Shown here: in pieces, positions 1-11,715 of the stretch
How the letters are laid out: every line of letters begins with the position of its first letter
Position numbering within the stretch: position 1 is the stretch's first letter
From: Durusdinium trenchii
Taxonomy: Eukaryota; Sar; Dinophyceae; Suessiales; Symbiodiniaceae
Assembly (NCBI GenBank): GCA_963970005.1
Contig: CAXAMN010006646.1
Location: forward strand, 78,813-142,812
Reading direction: 5' to 3'
DNA: 64,000 bases
Translations under genes and position numbers: made by a program
Notes under the pieces: generated by a model
The model's input: only the letters and a program-made list of their open reading frames with translations
Database searches by the model: none
Told to the model about the DNA's origin: nothing

Positions 1-1033
1 GGGGGGGGGCGCAGCCCCCCCCACAGCAACTTACAAGGAAATCCTTCCAGCTAGGTTTCAAAATGTGCCCATGGAGCTTTCCAATACGACTGCGCTTTCT
101 GTGAGGCTGGCCGAGTAGAAAGGAGGCTGGCGTGCTTCCTTGCACACACGATTAAGAAACAGTCTCTCCAAAAAACTTTAGTTTCACTGCCGCGAAACAA
201 ACTCCTGTATCTATAGTTTCGGGGTTTCGAAACACAGATTTTACGCAGTCGAAAGTCTGTCGCAGACATTACCTTAGTTTCTGCCCATAAAACTAAAGTT
301 TTAAACCTTTGTTTTTTGCCCCCGAAACTAACGAAGTTTCCGTTCCAGAGTTAGTTTGTTTCCCCCCCCCCCCCGCCCGCAGGCCGGGGAGGCGAGGTTT
401 GAAACCCTCGTTTTTGTTCGCAAAACAAACAATCTTCTTTGCACGGTGTTTGTTGGGGTTGAAACAACGTTTGTTTAAAACTTTGGCTCGCGATGTATCT
501 CCCTCGCACAGGTTGGCATGGATATGCGCTGCACAAGTCTTGGAAGCATGACTGTGCGAAGCTGAGAATCTTCTTCAGACGCAACTTCTTCACGCGCAAT
601 CAGTTCGGGTGGTTTCACCCAGAGTTTCACGGCTATCAACAATAATACCTTTGGAACAAGTTGATGACCGGGAAGATGTCCAAAGCCAGCATGGGGATTG
701 CCACAGTCCGTGACTTTCAGCAGATTTCATGAAGCATCATGAAGCCCAAGTGTTCTTGCAAGGCCAGTTCTGCATTGTAGTGTAGTATATATTATATATC
801 ATGGTTTTCAGGACAAAAGACCAAGAAACTCTATATAGTCACATTTTTCGTCCCACACACGTTCATTGCACGGTTTCACCCTCGCTCCTCGCAGTGGGAA
901 CGAAAATCTCGGAGTTTCGTGGGCGACGGAGTGAGTGGGGATTGGGTTCTCCAACGATATAGTATATTCAGATTCCACTGAGATTCCAATGGAGATTCTA
1001 CGATATATAGTATATAGGATACAGATTGGGTTC
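1..1033. other. gene-free stretch, nothing recognised
   Basis: The stretch opens with a G run followed by a C run and contains T/C-rich tracts (for example the C run near 361-375). I see no coding region, RNA gene or mobile element that I can support. Open frames on both strands are short and low in complexity. Confidence 0.5.
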
Positions 1034-1098
1034 TCCATGAGATTCCTATATAATCCTATATATAACATTTAGCCAAAATTATATAGGAATCTCATGGA
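1034..1098. repeat. foldback (hairpin) repeat, 21-bp perfect arms
   Basis: Bases 1034-1054 and 1078-1098 are perfect inverted copies (TCCATGAGATTCCTATATAA plus T, and its complement) around a 23-nt AT-rich loop. The preceding 90 bases repeat fragments of the same words (GATTCC, TATAGTATAT), so the hairpin sits in a locally rearranged AT-rich block. It resembles a small foldback or MITE-like element. No target duplication is certain. Confidence 0.7.
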
Positions 1099-2027
1099 TC
1101 TACTGCCACCCTCTAGGGAGAATCGTTGCAGACGCTTTGATATCGGCGCGGTTAGGAGGGTCAATACGTACCTTCTGAGAACGTAGGTGAAATTTATAGT
1201 GGAAGATGAAGAGATCACTGATGCACAGATGAGGTCTCCTCCCCTGGCACAGACGGAGGACGTTTCTTCATCCAGGTCCAGTCTCCTCACACGTGAACCA
1301 TCACGGTCGATGTCGCCGCCTCGCCGCCGATGTCCGCCCCTCGTGACATCGGTGCGGTTCGTGGTCGACTGGTGGCCCAGCGGCGGGACTCCTGAAGACT
1401 CCTGACGCACGGGTTTTTTCGAGGTGGAACCCGTGGTAAAGAAGCATAAAGACACCCACGGATTCCGGTCCCGTTTTTTTCGAGGCCTTGAATCTCCAAG
1501 TTTCGATTCCTCACGTGAACACGCCAAGTCCACTTGGTCACCCTCGCATGGATGCCTCTTGGCTCGTCCACGTGGGCCACACAGAGATTCCACTGAGATG
1601 CATTGTGAAGCTGAATGGCGGAACCAGAAAAAAGGAGTACTGTATTACTTTGGAGTATCACTTAAAAAAACGGTACTGTATCACTTGTAGTGATCAGGTG
1701 TAGAAACCATGGACCTTTATTGTTCATGTTTTTTCGACCTTCAGGTGTTTGCCCTCAGGTTCAAACATCACGCACATACTGCTGTTTTTTTTCAACTTCA
1801 GGCCAGCACATACTTGCTTTAATCTCCAAAGCCCAACAAGGCAGATGCTGGAGTGTCGTTGAACAGGATGTTTCAATGCGAAAGCGCGCAACTGCCAGGT
1901 TTCTTCGTCATAGAACCTGGTTTCTTCGGACACATTGACAAGCTATATACTACAGTATGAACTTTGACAAGTTGTGAAGCCAAGCTCTTCAGTGCGAAAC
2001 TCAGCGTTGCATCGTCCTTCCGGCACC
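1099..2027. other. gene-free stretch upstream of the palmitoyltransferase gene
   Basis: No recognisable coding sequence or RNA gene. It probably contains the 5' flank and untranslated leader of the gene that starts at 2028, but no promoter element can be named. Dinoflagellate genes generally lack canonical TATA boxes. Confidence 0.4.
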
Positions 2028-2107
2028 ATGAGCGTCTTCTATTGGACCATTGCGGGATACATCATTGTGGGTGGAGGAGGTGTTTGTGTGCTCGCCACGC
2101 TTGTTCG
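2028..2107 (+). CDS. DHHC palmitoyltransferase, exon 1 (N-terminal membrane segment)
   Basis: The proposed start ATG at 2028 sits in the context ggcaccATGagc. It is followed by a short lumenal end and a strongly hydrophobic stretch (SVFYWTIAGYIIVGG then VCVLATLV), which fits the first transmembrane helix of a ZDHHC4-like enzyme. A GT donor follows at 2108. Just past the exon the DNA turns into a repetitive CGCACGG-rich stretch, as expected for an intron. The assignment rests on position, hydrophobicity and the start context, since this part of the family is not conserved in sequence. Confidence 0.5.
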
Positions 2108-3560
2108 GTCCGCACGGCGACCGCACGGTGGCCCGCACGGTGGTCCGCACGGACCGTGGCTGCAGCTGTCACGCCGAGAAAACGCCAAGCTCAGGTTTCG
2201 CACCACGGGGTGCAGATGCCCCAAGCTCATGGTGTAAAAAACTTACAAGAAACGATGGCAGATTCGGTCTACAAACGACGGAAATGCAAAAAGGTGACCA
2301 AGGGATCGGGTCTGGATCCCTTGAGAAGAAGGGCTGAATTGAATGCCAGATGTTGGCTCTGTGATAGTTTGGGAGCCTTCCTTGGAGAGGATTTTGGGAT
2401 GTCACTAACCACTCATTTGGCATCAAGGACTTTTTCAGGCTTTGGAAGACACTCTCTCTCCTCAATCCTCCTCATGGGTGCCATTGTCCTCCTTCCCTGC
2501 ATGCGTTCGGAACCGCATGTGTGTTCATGCGGTGTTCCTGCGGTTCCGCAGCGTGCCAGGCGTCTTTCTTTGGGGCAAGGAGCATGGCAACTCGATCTTT
2601 GTCGCTCGGCAAAGCAGCTTTATGGTCTCCCTCACCCTCAGACCATATTCCAAACAAGCTGCAGATCTGACAAGTGATTACAATCCACCCTGCGCCCGTG
2701 CAGACTCCTGAAGTAATTAAACAACATTCCCAAGTCTTGAAGCCATCCAAGTGTGGAAACAAGCAGGTGTCCGCCAGCCACCGCAAGAGGGAAGATGGGA
2801 AGACCATCCTGCTATGCATGCCATTCATAGTTCCCCTAGGCAGCACAAGGCAGCCCAACATCTCCTCACTCACTCCGGTCTCCGGACCCCAACATCATGC
2901 CTGGCGAAACTTGGGATCCGCCTCCTCCACCGTTCTCCCTTTGTCCCTCCGCCTCCCTCTCCGCCCTTCTTTCGATCCGCGACGTTCGATCCTCGACCGG
3001 GATCCGCTGACCCGAGGATCGGCTCTATCGGATCTTCTGCATGCACGTCCCTCGGCTGCTGAAGAAGGCGCGCAGCGGGTGCAGCGGGTGAAGCGGCCAT
3101 CGGGTGGTGAAACTGGATGTGCAAAGGTGGTCTAACTGGTTGTCTAACTGTGCAGCTTGCTCACTGGCCGGTAAGACCGCCTGTTCAAGCCATCAAGTTG
3201 GCGGAATACCCGATAGACTTTTCGGTGCTGAGTTTCCACGACGTCAGAGAGTACTCCATCTCTCCCTCTCTCTCTCTCCCTCCCTCCATCACATCACATC
3301 ACATCACATCACATCGCCTCTTGATGTGACCTTTAGTTGATCCCTCCAAGATGGTGAAGTGTGCCAGACTCCATGAACCGTGCTCTGGTGGATTTGGTGT
3401 AGTTTGGGACTGTGTGGTTGGTTGGGTTGATTCCCATTTTTTTTGAGCCCGTGGGGATGATGGTCAAACCGCAGTCGAGTCTCACGGAGCTATGTCGTGA
3501 GTGCAAACGGCTGGTTTGACGCGTTGGGTCTCAAGCTGCGGTGTGTCATTTGGGGGGCAG

Positions 3561-3673
3561 CGTGCTGGGAGGCTTTGGAGAAGTGCTTCGGCAAGCGTGC
3601 CCCTGCCTGTCTTGATGCTGCCTGGGTCTACGTCTGCTACACCAGCAACCCCCCTGGTGCAGCTCTTCTACGC
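3561..3673 (+). CDS. DHHC palmitoyltransferase, probable exon 2 (with a C-run that shifts the frame)
   Basis: After the acceptor gggggcag the frame reads cgTGC TGG GAG and gives the peptide CWEALEKCFGKRAPACLDAA followed by WVYVCYTSNP. This resembles the segment between membrane helices 1 and 2 of ZDHHC4-like proteins. At 3649-3654 there is a run of six C. In the current frame it continues as PGAALLRR. With one base fewer it would read LVQLFYAA, which fits the expected family pattern better. The end of the exon is uncertain (a GC donor near 3674 is possible). Its phase does not match exon 1, so another small exon may lie between them. Confidence 0.4.
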
Positions 3674-5224
3674 CGCTCGAGCCAGAACTCCGAGGAAGCT
3701 TCCAGGGTGTTCGGACACGGGACGTCTTTTTTGGGACGTCAACTTCACAGCAGGCATTGACGAGCTCCAAGAGTCTAGGAGTCTAGGACAGGCTATTGTT
3801 ACATATCCCTGGGAGTCCAAGACCATTTTTGAAACGGTCTTTGGGTGATCCGAAAAGGAACTTCCTTTACTTGCACGGTGCCGAAAATAGTCTTTGGACT
3901 TCTAGGGATATTGTTACTTTTCTTGCACAGGGGATGTCGAGCTGGGACACAGAGCTGATCTGATCTCCGAAGCTTATCACGAAAGGTAGCTTGAGCTACC
4001 TGAGTTCTCCTTGCTTTAGCAAAAATGTATTACAATCCGGAGTTGGGATTGTGCATTGAGTTTGGTCCTGTAAGAGTTGATTCTGTTCGTCGGGGGGGGT
4101 GGCCCCCCCCCCTGGATCAAATCCCCCCTCCACCGGTTCACGCCGTCATGGACTTTTACCAGGGTTGCTTGTGATTGCCTGCTACCTTTCGTTCACCCCC
4201 TCCTCTCTCAAGTGCCCCAGACTGCTCGCGTTCGTGCTCACAGCCCAAGTCACGGCTACCATGAAAAAAAAGTTCAGTTGACCGGTCTTGTGAAAAAAGA
4301 TGAGTAACATGATGTAACATGTAACATGAGTAGAAAGATCCTGGTTGGGGATGGTTCCACCTATTAAATCAATGGTGGGCCCGGAATCCTAGGGCTTGCA
4401 CATCGACCTTCCAAATGAGCTGCCTTTCGAAGATGGTGCGCAGCCAAACAAGACCAAATGGAATGAGAAGTGGTTCAATAATGTTGAATAATATGGATCA
4501 ATACGGTTCATTATGGTTCCATGTGTGGGCTCAATGCCTCATCATTTCAGAATCTCAACAAGCACTTTTCCCAATTTCTCTCTACTAGTCTCAGGTCTTC
4601 TGAACTTCTTGTATACAGTATAGAAGCAAATCTGATCTCCTTCGCTTCTTTCAACTCACGGAGGAACGCCCCCTTTTCCAACCCTCTGACTCGAACCCCT
4701 CGGCTCGAGCCGACGCGCTCTCTTTGTGCACCACCCAGTTGCTGGTCGTGGTGGGCAGCTATGCGACCTTCGTGGCTTACAGCCATCCACATTTGCCCAA
4801 CAGGCGAGCCATCCTTCGTGTCTTCCGTCCCGTCCGGTCGTGTTGACGTCGGCTCGTGTTGTCGTTGGGAGCGACGTTTTTTGAGGTCGTCGAATGTTCG
4901 CGGCAACTGGGTGCAAAGAAGACAGGTGGTTTAGCCTATACTATACTATTATTACTACTACTACTGCTACTACTACTACTACTACTCCTACTACTTACTG
5001 CAAAGTTTACTCTTAACTCTTAAATGTAAATTTGCTATTGCCTGCATAGGCTCCAACGGTTGCTGTAGATGGGTGTGCATTCAATCAGAGAGACCCCGCA
5101 AGGACCCACTGGAAGAGGAAGAAAGAGACCCAAACCCACTTTGTTGGCCTACGGGTCACCCATGGTCAGCCCGAACCGGCCTGGAACACAGAAACACTCC
5201 CAGATCGGCCTGGAGGTTCATTAG

Positions 5225-5294
5225 TTCGATCCACAAGTACATTGGCTTCGGGATCTTCTCCTTGTGCTTGGCCGTTTGGTGGCGTGCCTGCACC
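5225..5294 (+). CDS. DHHC palmitoyltransferase, exon 3 (second membrane segment)
   Basis: Between an acceptor ttag and a GT donor at 5295 the frame reads SIHKYIGFGIFSLCLAVWW followed by RACT. This is one hydrophobic helix ending in a tryptophan/arginine/cysteine cap, which matches the second transmembrane segment before the DPG motif in DHHC enzymes. It ends in phase 0, and the next exon begins in phase 0 with TDPG, giving the continuous ACT-TDPG seen in the family. The segment was found by matching phase and hydrophobicity, so the left boundary is less certain than the right one. Confidence 0.6.
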
Positions 5295-5782
5295 GTCGGA
5301 TGGCCCAGCGACCGCTGATCATGGCATGTGAGGGGAGGAGTGTTCCGTCGCGTTTTCGGTTGAACCTGGAGGAAGTCCGGAGGGAAGACAGAACATGCTG
5401 GGTGAAGCTACAGGTGCTACTAGTCCAAAAAGATCCACGGCCTATTTTTGAACAATAGTATATATAGTATATCATATACATTTGGAAAAAATCACAGCCA
5501 CTTGGACACCAAAACGCTGGGCGTCCTGGAAGATGCCTGTTCTGGTACGAAGCAAAGATGCAACCTGTTCTTTGCCATCCTTCTGGATTTCCTGCTGATC
5601 GCATGACTTTCAGCTTTCCGCAACTTGGGTTATCATCCACCCCTTGGATATATAGGTGTCCACAGTGGTGTCCACCCATTAGCTAACGTCTCGTCTTGGG
5701 ATGTCTTGGGAGCTTCTGGAATCCGCTGCTTTTTCACTGGTGGAATCGTCCGGGCGGCCGGAACCACTTGCTGCGTTGCCAG

Positions 5783-5821
5783 ACGGACCCCGGCACAGTG
5801 ACCGCGGAGAACGTGGACTTG
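5783..5821 (+). CDS. DHHC palmitoyltransferase, 39-nt exon with the DPG motif
   Basis: A 13-codon micro-exon between acceptor gttgccag and donor GTGTGT. It encodes TDPGTVTAENVDL. A D-P-G motif shortly after the second transmembrane helix is a conserved hallmark of DHHC palmitoyltransferases. It lies on the cytosolic side between helix 2 and the zinc-binding domain. Both boundaries are phase 0 and compatible with the neighbouring exons. Confidence 0.6.
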
Positions 5822-6924
5822 GTGTGTGATGTTTGGAAGGCGCGGCCGCAGTCGGAGGTGAAAGCGGAGGGTACTTCTAAGGCGCCCAACATCGGAGGTT
5901 GTGAGGGGTATTCCGAATCTAGGTGATGGTTTCGGATATGTTCATTTTCAACCCTTACTTGGGGAGGATTGGACCCTCTGACTCATATGTTTCAAGTGGG
6001 TTGAAAACACCATCCAGGAATTAATTATCTGGATACGACAACAGGATATTCCTCCTTTTTCTTTTTCTCGCTTGGGGTCTTTTTTTGCGCTACAACATGT
6101 GCGGGAGGAGCATACGTGCATGTATAATATATGTTTAGACACACTTTATATATTGTTTTGGGGGTTGATCAGTTCTTTTAGCCCTGAGCACTTCGCAGAG
6201 CCACCTGCACAATTAGATGCCAACCTCCAAGCGCCGCACCTTTCCCGGTCAATTTCTTGTCATTGGCTTGTCGCGGCCTCCTGGCACATAGGTGCCAACG
6301 TTAAATCAATATCCGTTCCGAATCTCGCATGTCGAATCAGCCATGTTCCGTGGCTACAATGACTATGCAGATGGCATGTGAAAAGGGTGGGGCAGAAGAT
6401 CAGTTTCACCATGGATCAGCTTCACTATGGTAGGAAGATCTTGGATACTACTGTAAAGTGCCGAGAAAGCCCCGGAGCGCCCACGGACTGACGACCAGTG
6501 CATGGAGATTGTGACATCCCAGACGGAACGAACGGAACGCATCAAAGAAGCATCTGAACATATGGCTCTCGAGTCATGGCACCTCCTCCACTCATCCTGT
6601 GGTAGATTTGACATCCGTTCCTTATAGACCCCGTTCATGTTAGTCAACCCTTTTTTGACCACCGAGACCAACATCGAGACCCGGGCTGACGTCCGAACGT
6701 CGCAAAAAACCTTCGCCACAGGCGAAAAGGACCCCTTTCAAAGGTGCGCACCGAACCCTTGGACCCTTGGACCTTGATTCCACGGGCCCATTTCAGCCCC
6801 CCCTGCGTGGAGGCTGAAATACTTGGGATGGCCACAAAAATGGATGGATGAGCCTTTCAGCACCTTTGAGCTATGCTGACCGTCAGGATCTTCAAAACAC
6901 ACCGCCTCTTCACAATCCTGCCAG

Positions 6925-7025
6925 TGGGACGAGCTGATCTTCCACATGTCCAAGTGCCGCTCCTGTGATTTGGTGAAGCCGGCACGCTCCAAGCACTGCT
7001 CCTTGTGCCAGCGCTGTGTTGCCAG
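6925..7025 (+). CDS. DHHC palmitoyltransferase, zinc-binding exon A
   Basis: This exon carries the first half of the cysteine-rich domain: [24 protein letters not shown], matching the Cx2Cx9HCx2Cx2Cx4 part of the DHHC consensus without a gap. Ahead of it is [10 protein letters not shown], which fits the ZDHHC4 subgroup. The exon follows an acceptor ctgccag and ends GTTGCCAG before a GC donor (GCAGGG). Its last two bases AG combine with the first G of the next exon to give Arg. The domain binds two zinc ions in the family and positions the catalytic DHHC loop. Identification is firm; the exact left edge is inferred. Confidence 0.85.
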
Positions 7026-7439
7026 GCAGGGGATCGGACCTCGTGGGTTCCGAGGTCTGAACAGCCCGTCAGCGCCCATTTCCCAGTCTTGTACCACACA
7101 GACCATCCGAACGTTCAGGTCGACCTCAAAACCTCTCTTGGTTCAAGCACGCAACTCGGTGACATGGTCTCGTTGGTGGTTTCTGCGCTCAGAAAAGCCT
7201 AAAGGTTGGAGTGTTCAGGATGGGTTTTGCAGCAGAAACGCTTGGCGAATGGCTAAGAGGAGGCCATGCATGTGAGTATCCCACAACGTCACCATTGAGT
7301 CTCACAGCCAGGGCTAAAATGTTTGCCTGGGCGTGAATTGGTGTCTACTCCCCCGAGAAGATGTTCCCCTCCAAACGTGACACCCTTTCCTTCGTGGGTG
7401 ATCCATTGAACCGACTCAACTCAACTTCTCCGTTCGTAG

Positions 7440-7572
7440 CGATGCCCTTTGCTCCTAGTAACTAGTAGCTTCTTGCTCCTAGTAGCGATGCCAGGAGCCC
7501 CTAGTAGCTTCTTGCTCCTAGTAGTAATGCCAGGAGCTACTAGTAGCGTCCTTGCTCCCAGTACAATGTCCT
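7440..7572 (+). repeat. dispersed minisatellite block 1 (TAGTAGCTTCTTGCTCC family)
   Basis: Tandem diverged units built from TAGTAGCTTCTTGCTCC, TAGTAGCGATGCC and AGGAGCTACTAG. The block lies wholly inside the first zinc-domain intron of the palmitoyltransferase gene. Related blocks occur at five other places in the window (12348, 19128, 21468, 29113, 35255). Confidence 0.75.
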
Positions 7573-7619
7573 TTGTTACTCAGATGCGTTTTTCCTCAGA
7601 TGGTGAGTTCCCACGTCAG

Positions 7620-7685
7620 GTTCGATCACCATTGCATTTGGATCAACAACTGCGTGGGCGTCGGAAACCATCGCTACTTCTTGGG
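7620..7685 (+). CDS. DHHC palmitoyltransferase, catalytic exon B
   Basis: This exon completes the zinc domain: [22 protein letters not shown], an exact match to DHHCx5Cx4Nx3F. The cysteine of DHHC is the residue that forms the acyl-enzyme intermediate and passes palmitate to substrate cysteines, on the cytosolic face of endomembranes. The exon is entered after acceptor cacgtcag. It ends TTCTTGGG before a GT donor at 7686, and the split Gly codon is completed by the next exon. All catalytic and zinc residues are present, so nothing here suggests loss of activity. Confidence 0.88.
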
Positions 7686-8238
7686 GTCCTCGGGCTGCAA
7701 AGCAACTTTGCCGCGTGGCATGGGGCGTAAGGAGCCATCGCCGCTAGTGGTTCGTTGTCACTGGTGCATGGAGCCTGAACATGGTCTGAGTGTTGAAAAA
7801 GGATCGGTTTCGAGTTTTCTCACAAGGCAAAGGGCAGAGAATTCTTAGCAGAGACATCTTAGACAGACGAGTTGGATTGTGTAGCGGGACTCCTCAGGAT
7901 TTTGATCCTACAAACTCTAGGGAGAGAGGTTTTGTTGATCAACGTGGTGAATTACCACTTAGGTTGTCCCCTTTTCATCTAGTTCGCTAGCTTCAAGCTA
8001 CTATCAAGCTTCTTCCATCAAATTGATGGCAGAATCGGGTTCATGGAACGAAAAAAGGTGTCGCCTTCCACCCCAAGTCTACGTGGTCCCGGATCCCATG
8101 GTCCCGTTTTGGCGCACCTTTGAGCACCTGCAGAGAGCCCAAGTCATTAGAGGTGTCTTAGTAACAGATGGAACTAGCAGTCCCAGAGTCAGTGTTCACT
8201 TGTCTTAAGAGGACGTAAAACTGTGCTTTGGATCTGAG

Positions 8239-8291
8239 GTTCCTGGGCATTCACCTGGTCATTTGCTTCTACGGCTTTGGCGTCATGGCTG
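8239..8291 (+). CDS. DHHC palmitoyltransferase, third membrane segment
   Basis: After acceptor gatctgag, one G completes the Gly codon left by the previous exon. The frame then reads FLGIHLVICFYGFGVMAG, a clean transmembrane helix at the position where the family has helix 3 (directly after NxxYF). The exon ends in phase 1 before a GC dinucleotide (GGCTAGC), again a GC donor. Exact phase agreement with 7620-7685 supports the model. Confidence 0.7.
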
Positions 8292-8431
8292 GCTAGCCCT
8301 TTCAAGTGGACACTTCAGTGATGGTGCATGAAGGGGGGCAATATAGAAGACAGAAGTGTTGAGACAGATTCATTTGCAGTAGAGCCATGTGGGTGTGAGT
8401 CAAAACCTCACCCTACAAACCGTGGATCCCT

Positions 8432-8452
8432 ATATATATATATATATATAGG
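8432..8452. repeat. AT microsatellite
   Basis: About ten TA dinucleotide units, in an intron of the palmitoyltransferase gene. A similar tract lies at 8980-8999. Confidence 0.8.
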
Positions 8453-8893
8453 GGTTTTGACCGCAGGAACCTGCTTGGGGCGACCTTTGGAGGATTTGAC
8501 AAGCCGAAGTCCTTGCGGTGGAGGTGGAACAATGTGAAACAGATCCCTTCTTGCTCTTGGGTAGGGTGCTTGCCTGACTCACCTTGGGAGTCAAAGACTA
8601 GACAAAGAACATTAAACATAAAACAATACTTGTACGGAAAGGTAGATGGTAAACTATACAAAGTCTCAGCTTCCAATTCTCAGTAAAAGACAAAGCAAAG
8701 TCTATAGAAAGCTGTAGCTTGGACTTCGGTCCGGCTCCCTTCGGGCCTATCCTTATACCCATTTGGGCCATTGGACCTTGGTTGTTTTCGGGTTGTCAGA
8801 TTGAGATGGTGAATACTCCAAGATGGCAAATGAATGCAAGTATTAACACTTAACAGCGATCTTCTGATAACAATCTTACTAACAATTATAAGT

Positions 8894-8988
8894 TATATAT
8901 ACCTAGAACCCATGTGACCTCTGTTTTGATAGGAAAAAACCATGTTTTGGCTCCAAAACAGGGGTCAATCAGGTTCTAGGTATATATA
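8894..8988. repeat. foldback repeat with about 34-nt imperfect arms
   Basis: The outer 15-16 bases (TATATACCTAGAACC and its complement) pair perfectly. The inner part of the arms (CTGTTTTG against CAAAACAG and neighbouring bases) pairs with a few mismatches around a 25-nt loop. It is flanked by TA-rich DNA. The layout resembles a small non-autonomous foldback element inserted in an intron. Confidence 0.65.
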
Positions 8989-10285
8989 TATATATATTAT
9001 ATTAACATGTATTAACACAGCGATCTCCTGATCCCCACATAGAGAAGTCACTTCCCCCCAAACTCCTCACGCCCCACACAGAGGCTTGACAGCAACCATC
9101 CTGTATGAGATCGTGGCGGGGGGCTAAGCGCCCTCTAGCTGGGGAGGAAGCCGCCGGGTCGAACAGCGCAGGTCTGGATCAACCACACCTGGTGAAAATA
9201 GAACATTCCTTGATGGAGCTGAGGAATCTTTAGGGTTCGGGCACCCAAAGGAACGAGCATCCGCATCGCTTCGGACACCCCCAACCTCGCACGCATCTCG
9301 GCTGTCGATGCAACGGAATTCAGGACTCCAAGAGCCACCAATGCCAGGCGTTCTTGTTCGTGGAGTAGAACACACCATGCGGTGGGGCTGCGGTGTGATC
9401 GGAACAAAAGCTGAGGAGGATCCTGCAATCAAACTTGTTTCTCAACTTGGTAGGCCCCTATGGCTATGACTAGGCCATAGGGCCACGATAGGGCCGATTG
9501 GAGGGTTTTGCCGCTTTGCCACTCTTGGGATTTGCGGTCTGAGGTTTCCAAGGAGCTCTTCTCGGCAGTCTTTGTGAGACCAGACACTCAGGAGCATTTG
9601 TTCATGCCCAGGCAATAGATGTGGTCACTAGAGGGATGTGCTGGAGTATCAGAGGATTTAGACTGGTGAAGCATTCGCAGGACGGTCATTTGTCCACAAA
9701 CATCCAATCCTGGACCCTTGGCAGGCCAAGAGGCCGAGACGTAGGTCACACCCCGCATGAATCTGCATGATCGAATCACCGTCGCCGCCCACGTGAATCT
9801 TCAAAAGGATCGCTCTGAACACTGCACGCATGTTTTTGCACTTTTCACCAATGCGAGTTGCAGTGGTTTCTTCGGCTTGCCATTTGTTGGGGGTGCAGAA
9901 ATTGGAGAATCTCATCCTCCAAGCCCTTGAGTTCCGGATGCTGAAGGGGAAAGAACAAGGGTGAAGCATGGTGAAACAGGGTGAAACCAGGCCCCCGTAC
10001 CTGTACAACTTGATTTCCTTCGTCTCTCACCAAGGTGCCTGACCGGTCTTTCACACCAGGCACCATCGGGCTTGGCCTCCCATCCCGTCCCGAAAAAGCT
10101 TTCAAGAAGCCGAGCGGATCTGAACCTTTCATCCATAGGGATCCCCCTTAATGGGCAACCAGAGATCTTGGAGATCCCCGAAATTGCTCCATTTGGGCCA
10201 CCCGGTTTCCTCCTCTTCACCATCAGCCCCAGCCCCCTCCAGACCCTGCGGGCCCCGCACCCCTCTCTCGGTGCGCTCGCTCCAG

Positions 10286-10342
10286 GAGCGCTTCACCGCC
10301 ACGAAGCTTATGGTGGGACAGTACCTCCTAGCGACCGAGGAG
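10286..10342 (+). CDS. DHHC palmitoyltransferase, tentative exon (loop before helix 4)
   Basis: Behind an acceptor ctccag the frame reads ERFTATKLMVGQYLLATEE. A QYLL-type amphipathic stretch occurs in the ZDHHC4-like loop between helices 3 and 4. The phase does not join the exons on either side without a further exon, and other frames are also open here. Listed because the peptide fits the expected place in the protein. Confidence 0.3.
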
Positions 10343-11658
10343 CCGCCGAACGAGCGCGTCGAACGTCGTGAAACACCCACAGGTTTCGTGCGCGGCTCAA
10401 GTTGGGCGGTGCATGCGCGGGCGAAGGGGGGGGCTTGGATGGGGGCTGGATGTGAAGAAAAGAGGGCGACGACTGGGGGTTGGAAGGATGGATGATCAAA
10501 AGAAGACGACGGAAAGGGTCTGCTCAAGACCTATTTTGTGTGGCCGGTTGTTGGGTTTGGGTTCGAGCTGAACGGGCGAACGGTGGAGAGTTTGGATATG
10601 TTTGGAACCTTTGCCGCAATGCATGTCTGTTTAGTCCCAAGACCAACTGAACATGTGGATTTTCAACCAGCCATTTGATCCATGCACTTGCTCTTTTTGG
10701 CAACGACATTCAGAGTGATCCCCATTTCTACCAGCCAGTGCTGTACATGCTGTCGTAGGTCACATGGTCAAACGCTCACCTACCCAAAGCCCAGCGGTTG
10801 AGACACTCAGAACCCCAAAAGTGCTGCAAGCACCACCAGGCCTGCACAAGCACCTGTACGATCAGTAGGGACTGGGTAACTCTTTAGATGTCAATCAGTT
10901 TTGAATTCTTTGAAACCCTGACCACATTCTGTTGTGCTTGTCAACTTGTTTTGATCCCTCAACCATACCTCCAGGACAATAGTAAGTATTCGTGAATAAT
11001 CGACCCCTGAGCTCGACCTCTTGACCCGAGCTCGAGAGCCCGTGAGGGCATGGTGGTCTTCATATGCGTTCTGTGCAGCTTGGCCGCCGGTTTTACCAGC
11101 TCCAAGCGAGTTCGGTCCGTGTTCGGTCCGAGTGAATTCGGAGGGATGAAGGATAAGACGACACGATGAAGGCTAAGACGCAAGGCGCAGGCGCGAAATC
11201 AGGGAAGGCGGCTCACCCCATGGTTCTGAAAAACAACGGTTGGTGCAAACATGTGGAAACCGGGACCAAACCAGTCTTCAAAGATCCCGTGACAGTGCTA
11301 AGAGGTTTCAGCTCACAACGTGATTGGGTTTCAACAAAGCCACAGCGGTTTTTGACCTGGGTCGAGAGGGCTTCTTGATGTCTCATGAGATGAAGCCAGG
11401 TTTTGGAGGATGATGGTTTGTGTCACCCAAATCATCGCTGGCAGTTGTGTATAAAACTGGGTTGGTTTTCACATTTTGGGAACCGCGACCATCGAGGTTT
11501 CTATATTTGATGCTAAAAATAACGCAATCTTGAATTCTTTAAATGTTTGCCAGGAAACAACCAGGTGCTACATGTATAATATTGTCACACAATCATATTT
11601 GGTTTCATAGGTTTGCCATGTGTCTACCAATCTACAGAAAAAAGACTCAGCAACTGAG

Positions 11659-11715
11659 GCTGCATCATGGGCATCGTCCTCTTTGGCTTTTTTGGTTGGC
11701 ATCTTTACCTGGTTC
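11659..11715 (+). CDS. DHHC palmitoyltransferase, fourth membrane segment
   Basis: After acceptor aactgag the frame reads CIMGIVLFGFFGWHLYLV. This matches helix 4 of DHHC enzymes, which characteristically ends H-L-Y-L before the TTxE motif. An in-frame stop lies just upstream, so the exon must begin after it. The exon ends GTTC before donor GTTCAG, and the split Arg codon is completed by GT at 12735. That gives HLYLV-R-TTTNE, a near-perfect family match. Confidence 0.72.
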
